Source: an uncultured Atopobium sp. (lineage in GTDB: Bacteria; Actinomycetota; Coriobacteriia; Coriobacteriales; Atopobiaceae). Taken from it: 21,439 nt of DNA. The notes beneath the pieces were generated by a model. That model was not told the origin of the DNA. It made no database searches and worked only from the letters and a program-made list of their open reading frames with translations. The stretch spans positions 1-21,439 of the forward strand of contig CALIZS010000040.1 of the NCBI GenBank assembly GCA_938028565.1, read 5' to 3'. Made by a program: the position numbers and the translations under genes. Positions 1 to 6,915 of the stretch are shown here, in pieces; position 1 is the stretch's first letter; each line of letters begins with the position of its first letter.

Positions 1-49
1 CTTATTGTGGGTATGTCGCGAGCGTTGAATTCGCAGTGCGCTCAAGCTC

Positions 50-1648
50 TTAGCGCTTCTCAGGCTTGAGCTGTGGGAAGAGAAGGACATCGCGAATAGA
101 AGGTTGATCGCAGAAGAGCATAATCATGCGGTCAATGCCATAGCCAATGCCGCCCGCTGGTGGCATGCCGTACTCAAGCGCGCGGATGAAGTCGTAATCG
201 TACTCCATGGCCTCCTCGTCACCCTGACGCTTAGCCTCCATCTGGGCAGCAAAGCGCTCCTCCTGGTCAACGGGGTCGTTGAGCTCGGAGTATGCGTTTG
301 CGTACTCTGCACCGCAGATAATGAGCTCAAAGCGGTCAGTCAGACGAGGATCGTCTGCTTTACGCTTGGTGAGCGGAGAAACCTCTGCAGGATAATCGCA
401 GACAAAGGTTGGATTTACGATGCTCTTCTCGCCAAGCTCGTCGTAGATCTCAAACAACAGCTTGCCTGCCTGCCACTCTGGATTCCACTCAATCTCATAG
501 CGGTCCAGGACTGCGCGGAGCTTCTCGACAGGAGTGTCAATGGAGAGCTCCTCGCCGGTGACCTCGGACGCAATCTCTGCCAGGGACGCGACGCGCCAGT
601 TACCGGAGAGGTCAACCTCGGTGCCCTGGTAGGTGATGACCTCGTGGCCCTCCTCGCAGCCGCAAGCCTTGCGGGCAATCTCCTGGAAGAGGTTCTGGGA
701 GAGCTCGCGCATACCGGCCAGGTCAGAGTAGGCAGCGTATGCCTCCATAGAGGTGAACTCTGGGTTATGCGTGAGGTCGGTGCCCTCGTTTCTGAACTGA
801 CGACCAAGCTCGTAAACGCGCTCAAGACCGCCAACAAGCAGGCGCTTCAGTGGAAGCTCGGTTGCAATACGCAGGTAGTTCTCGGTGTTCAGCGCGTTGT
901 AGTGCGTAATGAACGGCTTTGCGTTTGCGCCGCCAAGAATCTCCTGGAGAACAGGGGTCTCAACCTCCATGTAACCGTCTGCCTCCATGAACTGGCGGAT
1001 GATGGAGATGATTTGGGAGCGCTTGCGGAACACGTCGCGGACCTCGGGGTTCATGATGAGGTCAACGTAGCGCTGGCGATAACGAACCTCGCGGTCGGTG
1101 AGGCCGTGGAACTTCTCGGGCAGAGGACGCAGCGACTTGGAGAGGACCTCCAGCGAGGTGACTGCCAGTGAAAGCTGGCCGCGGCGAGTGCGCATGATAG
1201 CGCCAGTTGCGCCGATGATGTCGCCAAGGTCGAGAAGACCCAGGAGCTCCCAGTTCTTCTCGTCAAGGTTGTTGATGCGGCAGAAAAGCTGAATCTGACC
1301 GGTGTAGTCCTCTACCACGACAAACGCGATCTTGCCCTGGTTGCGGATGGCACGGACGCGGCCGGCGACGGAATAGACTTCCTCGCCAGTCTGGCCGTCC
1401 TCGAAGTCAGCGTAGCGCTCCTCAAGCTCAGCGACGTGAGCGGTGACGGTGGACTTGATTGGGTATGGATCAACGCCGGCGTCAAGCAGTGCCTGGCGAC
1501 GGGCTTTGCGCTGGGCGCGCTCGTCGTTGATGGAAGCCTCTGGGGTGGCCTCGGTTGCGTCGACGTTCTCGGCGGCCGTTGCGTCAGCGGCGGCGGTTGC
1601 GTCAGCAGCGGCCGAGCTACCAGCGATGTTGTTCTCTACTTCGGACAT
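50..1648 (-). CDS. lysS: Lysyl-tRNA synthetase, class II
   Basis: Charges tRNA-Lys with lysine in the cytoplasm using ATP. The 532-residue product has an N-terminal OB-fold anticodon-binding domain (VAGRVRAIRNQGKIAF region), then the class II catalytic core. Motif 2 is FRNEG at about residues 285-289, and motif 3 is GIGYGIDR ending at Arg507. The first ~40 residues are an Ala/Asp/Glu/Thr-rich low-complexity extension with ADATA repeats, making it longer than the usual ~500 residues. I chose the ATG at 1646-1648 because GGAGG (1653-1657) sits 4 bases before it; the frame is open 13 codons further but that start has no such site. It lies downstream of greA on the same strand, separated by a strong hairpin terminator, so expression probably depends on readthrough. 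Confidence 0.97.
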   Translation of the reverse strand: MSEVENNIAGSSAAADATAAADATAAENVDATEATPEASINDERAQRKARRQALLDAGVDPYPIKSTVTAHVAELEERYADFEDGQTGEEVYSVAGRVRAIRNQGKIAFVVVEDYTGQIQLFCRINNLDEKNWELLGLLDLGDIIGATGAIMRTRRGQLSLAVTSLEVLSKSLRPLPEKFHGLTDREVRYRQRYVDLIMNPEVRDVFRKRSQIISIIRQFMEADGYMEVETPVLQEILGGANAKPFITHYNALNTENYLRIATELPLKRLLVGGLERVYELGRQFRNEGTDLTHNPEFTSMEAYAAYSDLAGMRELSQNLFQEIARKACGCEEGHEVITYQGTEVDLSGNWRVASLAEIASEVTGEELSIDTPVEKLRAVLDRYEIEWNPEWQAGKLLFEIYDELGEKSIVNPTFVCDYPAEVSPLTKRKADDPRLTDRFELIICGAEYANAYSELNDPVDQEERFAAQMEAKRQGDEEAMEYDYDFIRALEYGMPPAGGIGYGIDRMIMLFCDQPSIRDVLLFPQLKPEKR

Positions 1649-1660
1649 GTATCCTCCACG

Positions 1661-1693
1661 TAAAAACGCCCCGCGCCAGACGGACACGGGGCG
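1661..1693 (-). terminator. Rho-independent terminator between greA and lysS
   Basis: Read on the minus strand, an 11-base arm CGCCCCGTGTC, loop CGTCT and arm GGCGCGGGGCG form a fully paired stem (two G-T wobbles), followed immediately by TTTTTA. It lies 22 bases past the greA stop. Its T-run ends only 4 bases before the GGAGG of lysS, so it may act as an attenuator for lysS as well as the end of greA. Confidence 0.85.
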
Positions 1694-1714
1694 ACCAAAA
1701 TCTTTTGTGCCAGT

Positions 1715-2194
1715 CTAGCGAGTAATAGAGGTAATGGTGTACTTCTTCACCTTGCCGTTTGGCGTGGTGAACTCAACCTCGTCGCCCTTCTTATGACCAA
1801 TAAGAGCCTCGCCAGCTGGGGACTCGTTAGAGATCTTGTGCTCAAGGGAGTTAGTCTCAGTAGTACCAACGATTACATATTTAGTTGTCTTGCCTTTTGC
1901 ATCAGCAAGCTCGACGGTTGTGCCGATTGCAACGGTGACGTTGCGCTTGCTGCCGCCCTCGACAACCTTTGCGACAGAGAGAATCTGACGAATCTCGTTG
2001 ATGCGGGACTCGTTGTGAGACTGCTCCTCTTTTGCAGCGTCATACTCGGAGTTCTCAGAAAGGTCACCAAAACCACGAGCCTCTTTGATGCGCTCAACAA
2101 TCTCGTCGTGTTTCTCGCCCTCACGATAAGCCAGCTCATCGACAAGCTTCTGACGGCCTTCTGGGGTAAGTACAATCTCTTTAGTAGTGTCCAT
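1715..2194 (-). CDS. greA: Transcription elongation factor GreA
   Basis: GreA enters the secondary channel of RNA polymerase and stimulates cleavage of backtracked transcripts. The 159-residue length matches the family. The N-terminal coiled coil is present, with the tip motif GDLSENSEYDAAKEEQ; Asp44 and Glu47 correspond to the acidic residues that position the catalytic metal. The C-terminal FKBP-like domain follows (GTTVELAD... and ...SPAGEALIGHKKGDEVEF). The ATG at 2192-2194 is preceded by AGAAAGAA on the coding strand. It sits 49 bases after tatA and upstream of lysS, a plausible single transcription unit from the promoter at 2512-2540, ending in the hairpin before lysS. Confidence 0.96.
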   Translation of the reverse strand: MDTTKEIVLTPEGRQKLVDELAYREGEKHDEIVERIKEARGFGDLSENSEYDAAKEEQSHNESRINEIRQILSVAKVVEGGSKRNVTVAIGTTVELADAKGKTTKYVIVGTTETNSLEHKISNESPAGEALIGHKKGDEVEFTTPNGKVKKYTITSITR

Positions 2195-2243
2195 CGTGTT
2201 CTTTCTGTTGATGGGTCAGTCGGTCTATACGTGTGAGATGGGG

Positions 2244-2453
2244 TTACTCAGCCTTTTTGGACTCTTCGTCCTCAACGAGCTCAGCCTCTGGCTCCTTGGC
2301 TTCTTCCTTGGTCTCAGACTCCATACCATCACGGACGCTCTTGACGGTCTCGCCGACAGCCTTGCCGAGCTTTGGAAGGTTCTTAGGTCCAAAGAGAACC
2401 ATGACGATAACAACAATAATCAGAAGCTCAGGAATACCAAGTCCTAAAATCAT
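2244..2453 (-). CDS. tatA: Twin-arginine translocase subunit TatA/TatE family
   Basis: Pore-forming subunit of the Tat system that exports folded proteins across the membrane. The 69-residue product starts with a short transmembrane helix (about residues 5-21, ending in VLFGPK). An amphipathic helix follows (NLPKLGKAVGETVKSV), then a highly charged Glu/Lys tail, the standard TatA layout. The FGPKNLPKLG hinge is diagnostic. The ATG at 2451-2453 is preceded by GGGGG six bases upstream; the frame runs open for 29 more codons, but that extension is not TatA-like and has no ribosome site. No tatC is in the window, so its partner must be elsewhere. First gene of a likely tatA-greA(-lysS) unit. Confidence 0.9.
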   Translation of the reverse strand: MILGLGIPELLIIVVIVMVLFGPKNLPKLGKAVGETVKSVRDGMESETKEEAKEPEAELVEDEESKKAE

Positions 2454-2511
2454 ATAAACCCCCAGAAAATCTTTTCCTGTAAAAGCGTTCAGAAAAAACG
2501 CCGTATCGGCT

Positions 2512-2540
2512 AGTATAACCGAGGGAAACCTTACTAACAA
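2512..2540 (-). promoter_or_regulatory. Predicted sigma-70-type promoter for tatA-greA
   Basis: On the minus strand TTGTTA (2535-2540), a 17-base spacer and TATACT (2512-2517) form a near-consensus promoter. Transcription would start near 2505, about 50 bases before tatA. The -35 lies 10 bases from the ATG of the divergent gene at 2550, so polymerase here could interfere with that gene. Confidence 0.6.
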
Positions 2541-2549
2541 GGAATTAAC

Positions 2550-3380
2550 ATGGTCTTACATGATTTTTGGACATTTTTTATCTGGTCGACCGTAGCGGGA
2601 CTTGCCGTTATTGGCATTTACCAGCTATTTCTGTTAATTCTGCGCGCTCGAGGCGTTTTTGTGACGCGTACCAAATTTGGCCTCACGATGATTTTTGACT
2701 CCGAGGACGCCGACGGTACGCCCATTAGGCTGCTCAACGTTAACGGCACCTTCCAGTCCGTAAGTTACATTGCGCCTGAGCTGCGCTTCGAGCTCTGCGT
2801 CCACTATCACCGTATGATGGCGAAGGTTATTCAGCAGGTGTCTGCTCGGGGTCACGTTGTAGTCATGGGCGGCGGAGGCTTCTCGCTGCCAAAACACCTG
2901 GCTACGCACATGAGCGGCGGTGTTATTGACGCGATTGAGATTGATCCGAAGATTGTCTTGCTTGCGCGCGAACATTTCTTTTTGGACGAAGCGCTGGCTG
3001 CGGCTTTAAGTGAGCTGCGAGTCATCGAAGATGATGCGTGGAAAGTTCTGCAGAACACAGACACAGGCAGTATTGACGTGCTGGTAAACGAAGTATTTGC
3101 TGGTCGAAAATCACTTGGGCCTCTGGGAACTCCAGCCGGTGCACAAGTGGTTAAAGAAAAACTTACAGATAGCGGAGTATATCTGGCCGATGTTCGCTGT
3201 CCGCTCGAAGGTCACGGGTCTACGCTACTTCCCCAAGTAGCAAACGTCTTTGCGCAGGAGTTTGCGCATATCGCTTACGTACCCGAGTGGCCCGATACTC
3301 CCAAAACACCAGGTAACAACCTCTTAATTGCAACCGATGCGGATATTGCGCTTCCTGAAGGTGCTGTTGTAGTGAAATAA
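2550..3380 (+). CDS. Membrane-anchored spermidine synthase-fold (SAM methyltransferase-like) protein
   Basis: The 276-residue product has one hydrophobic segment at about residues 9-32, then a Rossmann-like domain resembling spermidine synthases. The nucleotide-binding glycine loop is VVVMGGGGFSLPKH (residues 103-116), and the acidic strand end is DAIEIDP (Glu130, Asp132). In true spermidine synthases the next strand ends in a catalytic Asp; here the equivalent stretch reads IDVLVNEVF, so aminopropyl transfer is doubtful. It may bind SAM or decarboxylated SAM for another purpose. The ATG follows AAGGAATTAAC. It is transcribed away from tatA and followed by a long gene-free region. Fold fairly sure, function unknown. 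Confidence 0.8.
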   Translation: MVLHDFWTFFIWSTVAGLAVIGIYQLFLLILRARGVFVTRTKFGLTMIFDSEDADGTPIRLLNVNGTFQSVSYIAPELRFELCVHYHRMMAKVIQQVSARGHVVVMGGGGFSLPKHLATHMSGGVIDAIEIDPKIVLLAREHFFLDEALAAALSELRVIEDDAWKVLQNTDTGSIDVLVNEVFAGRKSLGPLGTPAGAQVVKEKLTDSGVYLADVRCPLEGHGSTLLPQVANVFAQEFAHIAYVPEWPDTPKTPGNNLLIATDADIALPEGAVVVK

Positions 3381-3514
3381 CGTCACTCTGAGGGCTGACC
3401 GCTATCCAATTCACCGAGCAACATCCAATCACCCGAGAAAATTGCATATTCCACCTTGTTTATGCGGAGTTTTGTATCAAAAATTTGACCCACCAAAATT
3501 CAACCCCTCTTTTG

Positions 3515-3693
3515 GGTAAAAAATCCGTTTAGTTGGAGGTCAAATCGCAATCACGGAAATTCCTGACTTGCGTTTGCGCAGTTGGCAAAAAATGTCCAGA
3601 TTATGTTATTTTTATCCGTCATAAAATCGCAGGTAGATGACTTGCATAAAAACTAATCACCACTGCATATTCCAACTAAACGCATTTTTTACC
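3515..3693. repeat. 23-bp inverted repeat pair enclosing about 133 bp
   Basis: The arm at 3515-3537 (GGTAAAAAATCCGTTTAGTT then GGA) is the reverse complement of 3671-3693 with one mismatch in 23. The right arm is directly preceded by TGCATATTCCA, also found at 3443-3453. No ORF lies between the arms. A MITE-like insertion or a large structured RNA are both possible; the sequence alone does not decide. Confidence 0.7.
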
Positions 3694-3734
3694 ACTTGCA
3701 CCCTCGGTCCGCAACAAAACCGCAGTTGACTGCA

Positions 3735-3833
3735 ATTTGTACCGTCCCAGTGCGACTCTGTCTCGTGATTTGTACTGCCCCGCTGTGGCTTTGGCTCGTA
3801 ATTTACACTGTCTGGTGCAGTTTTGCTAAGCAA
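3735..3833. repeat. Degenerate 33-bp tandem repeat, three units
   Basis: Units at 3735-3767, 3768-3800 and 3801-3833 each begin ATTTGTAC, ATTTGTAC and ATTTACAC. Units 1 and 2 agree at 24 of 33 positions; unit 3 is more diverged. No start codon with a ribosome site precedes it, so it is probably non-coding. Confidence 0.55.
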
Positions 3834-4007
3834 TTTCAATCTCTATTACCTTTGCCTGGAAGTAAATTCCTCAAATTCACAAAAAAATATAACGTGAAAT
3901 GAGTATTGTTATCTCCAAGAGTCTAAACAGGCATCATTGATTCTGCACTAAAAGCTACATTTTCTTTGGTCGATGTACCTGGCAATACAATGCACTAAGG
4001 AGACATC

Positions 4008-5642
4008 ATGAAAACAGGTTTTGAACTGCTAAACGATCCATTTTTGAACAAGGGAACCGCATTCACGCAAGAGGAGAGACAGAAATATGGCCTGGTAGGC
4101 CTTCTTCCTCCAAACATCCAGACCATTGAGGAGCAGGCTGAGCAGGCATACGTGCTTTTCCAGCAGTATTCCGATTTAGAGACAAAGCGTCACTATCTCA
4201 TGAGGCTTTTCTCTGAAAATCGCACGCTGTTCTACAACCTGTTCTCCAAGCACGTTGAAGAGTTCATGCCTATTGTCTACGACCCAACTATTGCTCCAGA
4301 TATTGAGCAGTATTCTCAGCGCTATGTCGATCCACAGTATGCATGCTTCCTGTCAGTTGATCGTCCTGAGGACCTTGAAACCTCGCTGAAGAACGCAGCC
4401 GCAGGTAGAGACATCGACCTGATTGTCGTCACCGACGCAGAGGCAATTCTGGGCATCGGCGACTGGGGCACTAACGGTGTCGAAATTTCCGTTGGCAAGC
4501 TCATGGTTTACACTGCCGCAGCTGGTGTTGACCCTAATCGCATCATGCCTGTTGTTATTGACGCTGGTACCAACCGCCAGGAGCTGCTCGATGATCCGCT
4601 GTACCTGGGTGAGCGTCATAAGCGTGTTGACGAGGATCGCTACAACACCTACATCGACAACTTTGTAACCACCGTCGAGAAGCTCTTCCCTAACCTCTAC
4701 CTGCACTTCGAGGACTTCGGCCGCTCGCACGCTGCAGCAATCCTGGACCGCTACAAGAACACCTACCCTGTCTTCAACGACGACGTCGAGGGCACTGGTA
4801 TTGTTACCCTTGCAGGCATCCTCGGCGGCCTCAATATTTCTGGCGAGAAACTCGTCGACCAGGTATACCTTTGCTTTGGTGCAGGAACCGCTGGTTGCGG
4901 CATCGCTGAGCGTGTGCTTCAAGAATTTGTGGACCAGGGAATGGATCGCGAAGAGGCTCGCAAGCGCTTCTACCTGGTAGATCGTCAGGGTCTACTCTTC
5001 GACGATATGGACAACCTCACTCCACAGCAGAAGCCATTTGCTCGTAAGCGTTCTGAGTTCGCAAACGCTAACGAGCTCACCAACCTAGCTGCTGTTGTAA
5101 AGACGGTCCACCCAACAATCATGGTTGGAACCTCTACCGTTCATGGAGCGTTCACCGAAGAGATTATTCGCGAGATGGCAGCTCATTGCGAGCGCCCCAT
5201 GGTCTTCCCTCTGTCCAACCCAACTAAACTTGCGGAGGCAACCGCCCAAGACCTGCTGACCTGGACAGACGGTCGTGCGCTTGTAGCCTGCGGAGTCCCC
5301 TCAGACGACGTCGAGCTGGGCGGTGTAACCTACCAGATTGGTCAGGCTAACAACGCTCTCATCTACCCTGGCCTTGGTTTGGGCGTTCTTGCATCAAAGG
5401 CTCGCTTGCTCACAGACCAGATGATTTCCCTGGCAGCTCACTCGCTTGGCGGAATCGTCGACACCACAAAGCCTGGCGCAGCAATTCTTCCTCCAGTCTC
5501 CAAGATTACCGAGTTCTCCGAGCGTATTGCCGTTGGCGTCACAGAGGAGGCAATTAAGCAGGGCCTGAACCGCGAGCCAATTGCCAATGCAAAAGAGGCA
5601 GTTGACGCCCTCAAGTGGTTCCCTGTCTACAAAGAGCTCTAA
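4008..5642 (+). CDS. mleA: Malolactic enzyme (NAD-dependent malic enzyme family)
   Basis: Converts L-malate to L-lactate and CO2 with NAD+ and Mn2+, raising cytoplasmic pH and giving acid tolerance; the close relative NAD-malic enzyme would give pyruvate. The 544-residue product matches family length. Visible landmarks: LNDPFLNKGTAFTQEER N-terminus typical of malolactic enzymes, FMPIVYDP, the catalytic-lysine segment ISVGKLMVYTAAAGV, metal-ligand motifs EDFGRSHAA and FNDDVEGTG, the NAD-binding loop FGAGTAGCGIAERVL (near residue 290) and VFPLSNPTKLAEA. The ATG has AAGGAG seven bases upstream. No malate permease (mleP) or LysR-type regulator gene is adjacent, unlike lactic acid bacteria. A strong terminator follows. 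Malolactic rather than malic is an inference from overall similarity. Confidence 0.9.
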   Translation: MKTGFELLNDPFLNKGTAFTQEERQKYGLVGLLPPNIQTIEEQAEQAYVLFQQYSDLETKRHYLMRLFSENRTLFYNLFSKHVEEFMPIVYDPTIAPDIEQYSQRYVDPQYACFLSVDRPEDLETSLKNAAAGRDIDLIVVTDAEAILGIGDWGTNGVEISVGKLMVYTAAAGVDPNRIMPVVIDAGTNRQELLDDPLYLGERHKRVDEDRYNTYIDNFVTTVEKLFPNLYLHFEDFGRSHAAAILDRYKNTYPVFNDDVEGTGIVTLAGILGGLNISGEKLVDQVYLCFGAGTAGCGIAERVLQEFVDQGMDREEARKRFYLVDRQGLLFDDMDNLTPQQKPFARKRSEFANANELTNLAAVVKTVHPTIMVGTSTVHGAFTEEIIREMAAHCERPMVFPLSNPTKLAEATAQDLLTWTDGRALVACGVPSDDVELGGVTYQIGQANNALIYPGLGLGVLASKARLLTDQMISLAAHSLGGIVDTTKPGAAILPPVSKITEFSERIAVGVTEEAIKQGLNREPIANAKEAVDALKWFPVYKEL

Positions 5643-5698
5643 TATCTGGCGTGGAATTTGGCGAGAAGGTCAATTGACCAGCACCTCTACGCACAACA

Positions 5699-5732
5699 AA
5701 GCCTCTTCTCAACGGCGAGAAGAGGCTTTTTT
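5699..5732 (+). terminator. Rho-independent terminator after the malolactic enzyme gene
   Basis: AAGCCTCTTCTC (5699-5710), loop AACGGC and GAGAAGAGGCTT (5717-5728) form a perfect 12-bp stem followed by TTTT. It lies 56 bases after the stop codon. The opposite strand has only a weak T-run, so it mainly serves the rightward gene. Confidence 0.92.
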
Positions 5733-5794
5733 CTTGTAAGTTTTGCGGCAATCATTTTAAGGGACTGTCTAGGTTTCACTACCCCGACAGCACT

Positions 5795-6781
5795 TTAGTC
5801 CAGTAGCACGCCTTCAACTGCAGGAGCGGAGCCGTCGAGGACGTTGCACTTTTGGATCTGGTGGACAAACCAAGTGCGGAATGCCTTTTGGTCAACACCA
5901 ACGCATACCGTTGCATTGGGTTTCTCGCCAAGGTATCCGGCCAGGTCAACGACGGTGCAGCCAGCGGTTAAGCCTCCAGCGCACTCAACGTCCACAAACA
6001 CGTCTTTGGTCTCGAACATCTGAGGTGCCAGCAGGTAGGCCACGGCCGTTGGGTCGTACATGCTGAAACCCTCCTCCTGGTAGTGAACGCGGTAGTTGAG
6101 CAGCAGCTTGACCAGCATGTCGCCGCTCTTGCCGGAGTTCTGGATGTTCTCAATGTCCTCGGGCATGACGCGAGCAGCGTCGCCCACCTCAAGGCCAACC
6201 ATGGCCACGTGAACGCCGGATGCGAAGACAATTTTTGCTGCCTCGGGGTCAACACCCACGTTGAACTCGGACATGACGCCAAGGTTTCCGCGGGTCAGAG
6301 CGCCACCCATCATAACAATGCGCTCGATATGCTCTTTGACCTGTGGATATGCTTTCAACAGCAGTGCGATGTTAGTCAGAGGACCAAGCGTCACTAGCGT
6401 GGTTTTCTCGCCAGCCGAAGCACCCTCCATGATGACACGATGTTGTGCTTCAAGTGCAGTTTCTTCGAGCAGACAGTCCGGCTGAATGCCGTCAAATTCG
6501 TAGCCCCTCATGCCCGAAGCGCCGTGGACGTCGCTTGCATCCATCGGTTTTCTGAGCAGAGGCTCGGCAGCGCCGCGCGCGACAGGCACGCGTTGATTCC
6601 AGAATTTGAGCAGCTTGAGAGTGTTATTGGTGACGTTCTCAATGCCAACATTTCCGCTGACGGTAGTAATAAGCTTGATATCCAGCGCCTTTGCGGCCAG
6701 GGCAAAACCCAGCGCAATGGCGTCGTCAATGCCGGGATCTGTGTCAATGATGACGCGCGTCTTAGTTGAAAGCATTGTCAT
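5795..6781 (-). CDS. Ribonucleoside hydrolase (inosine-uridine preferring family)
   Basis: Hydrolyses the N-glycosidic bond of ribonucleosides to free base and ribose, in the cytoplasm, for nucleoside salvage. The 328-residue product has the signature DTDPGIDDA at residues 13-21, whose aspartates bind the catalytic Ca2+ and activate water. Further family motifs are TLGPLTNIALLL, MMGGALTRGN, EFNVGVDPEAA and MYDPTAVAYL near the C-terminus. Which of the RihA/RihB/RihC specificities applies cannot be told. The ATG at 6779-6781 is chosen because AAAGGAG lies five bases before it. It follows the ribokinase gene on the same strand after a 134-base gap that holds 22-bp repeats, so the pair probably turns nucleosides into ribose-5-phosphate. 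Confidence 0.93.
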   Translation of the reverse strand: MTMLSTKTRVIIDTDPGIDDAIALGFALAAKALDIKLITTVSGNVGIENVTNNTLKLLKFWNQRVPVARGAAEPLLRKPMDASDVHGASGMRGYEFDGIQPDCLLEETALEAQHRVIMEGASAGEKTTLVTLGPLTNIALLLKAYPQVKEHIERIVMMGGALTRGNLGVMSEFNVGVDPEAAKIVFASGVHVAMVGLEVGDAARVMPEDIENIQNSGKSGDMLVKLLLNYRVHYQEEGFSMYDPTAVAYLLAPQMFETKDVFVDVECAGGLTAGCTVVDLAGYLGEKPNATVCVGVDQKAFRTWFVHQIQKCNVLDGSAPAVEGVLLD

Positions 6782-6795
6782 AAGTCTCCTTTGTG

Positions 6796-6876
6796 CGTTT
6801 GAACTGCGTGTACGTTACGTTTGAACTGCGTATAGACTGCGTTTGGACTTGGGTGGAGCCGTTTGAACTGCGTGTA
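6796..6876. repeat. Four ~17-bp direct repeats spaced 20-22 bp ahead of the nucleoside hydrolase gene
   Basis: CGTTTGAACTGCGTGTA occurs at 6796-6812 and 6860-6876. CGTTTGAACTGCGTATA (one change) is at 6818-6834 and a diverged copy CGTTTGGACTTGGGTGG at 6840-6856. Spacing of 22, 22 and 20 bases is about two helical turns. They fill most of the gap between the ribokinase stop and the hydrolase start, and could be operator sites or a decayed tandem array. Confidence 0.75.
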
Positions 6877-6915
6877 AGCTGCAAATTATGGAGCAATAAT
6901 CACTGCAATTTTAGC

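Larger units (their letters stand above)
3381..4007. other. 627-base gene-free region with several repeats
   Basis: No convincing ORF, RNA gene or terminator was found. It contains an imperfect direct repeat (ATCCAATTCACCGAG at 3404-3418 and ATCCAATCACCCGAG at 3423-3437). An exact 11-base repeat TGCATATTCCA occurs at 3443-3453 and 3664-3674. A 23-base inverted repeat pair and a three-unit 33-base tandem repeat are listed separately. The last ~130 bases should hold the promoter of the malolactic enzyme gene; TACAAT at 3986-3991 is a possible -10, without a good -35. Confidence 0.6.

Noticed and set aside
104..1171. Long 355-codon rightward open frame opposite lysS
   Set aside because: It is antisense to a clear lysyl-tRNA synthetase with intact motifs, has no ribosome site, and its protein resembles no family; it follows from lysS codon bias.
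3696..3902. 68-codon hydrophobic open frame in the intergenic region
   Set aside because: Starts at TTG with no ribosome site and owes its repeated hydrophobic 11-mers to the 33-bp tandem repeat.
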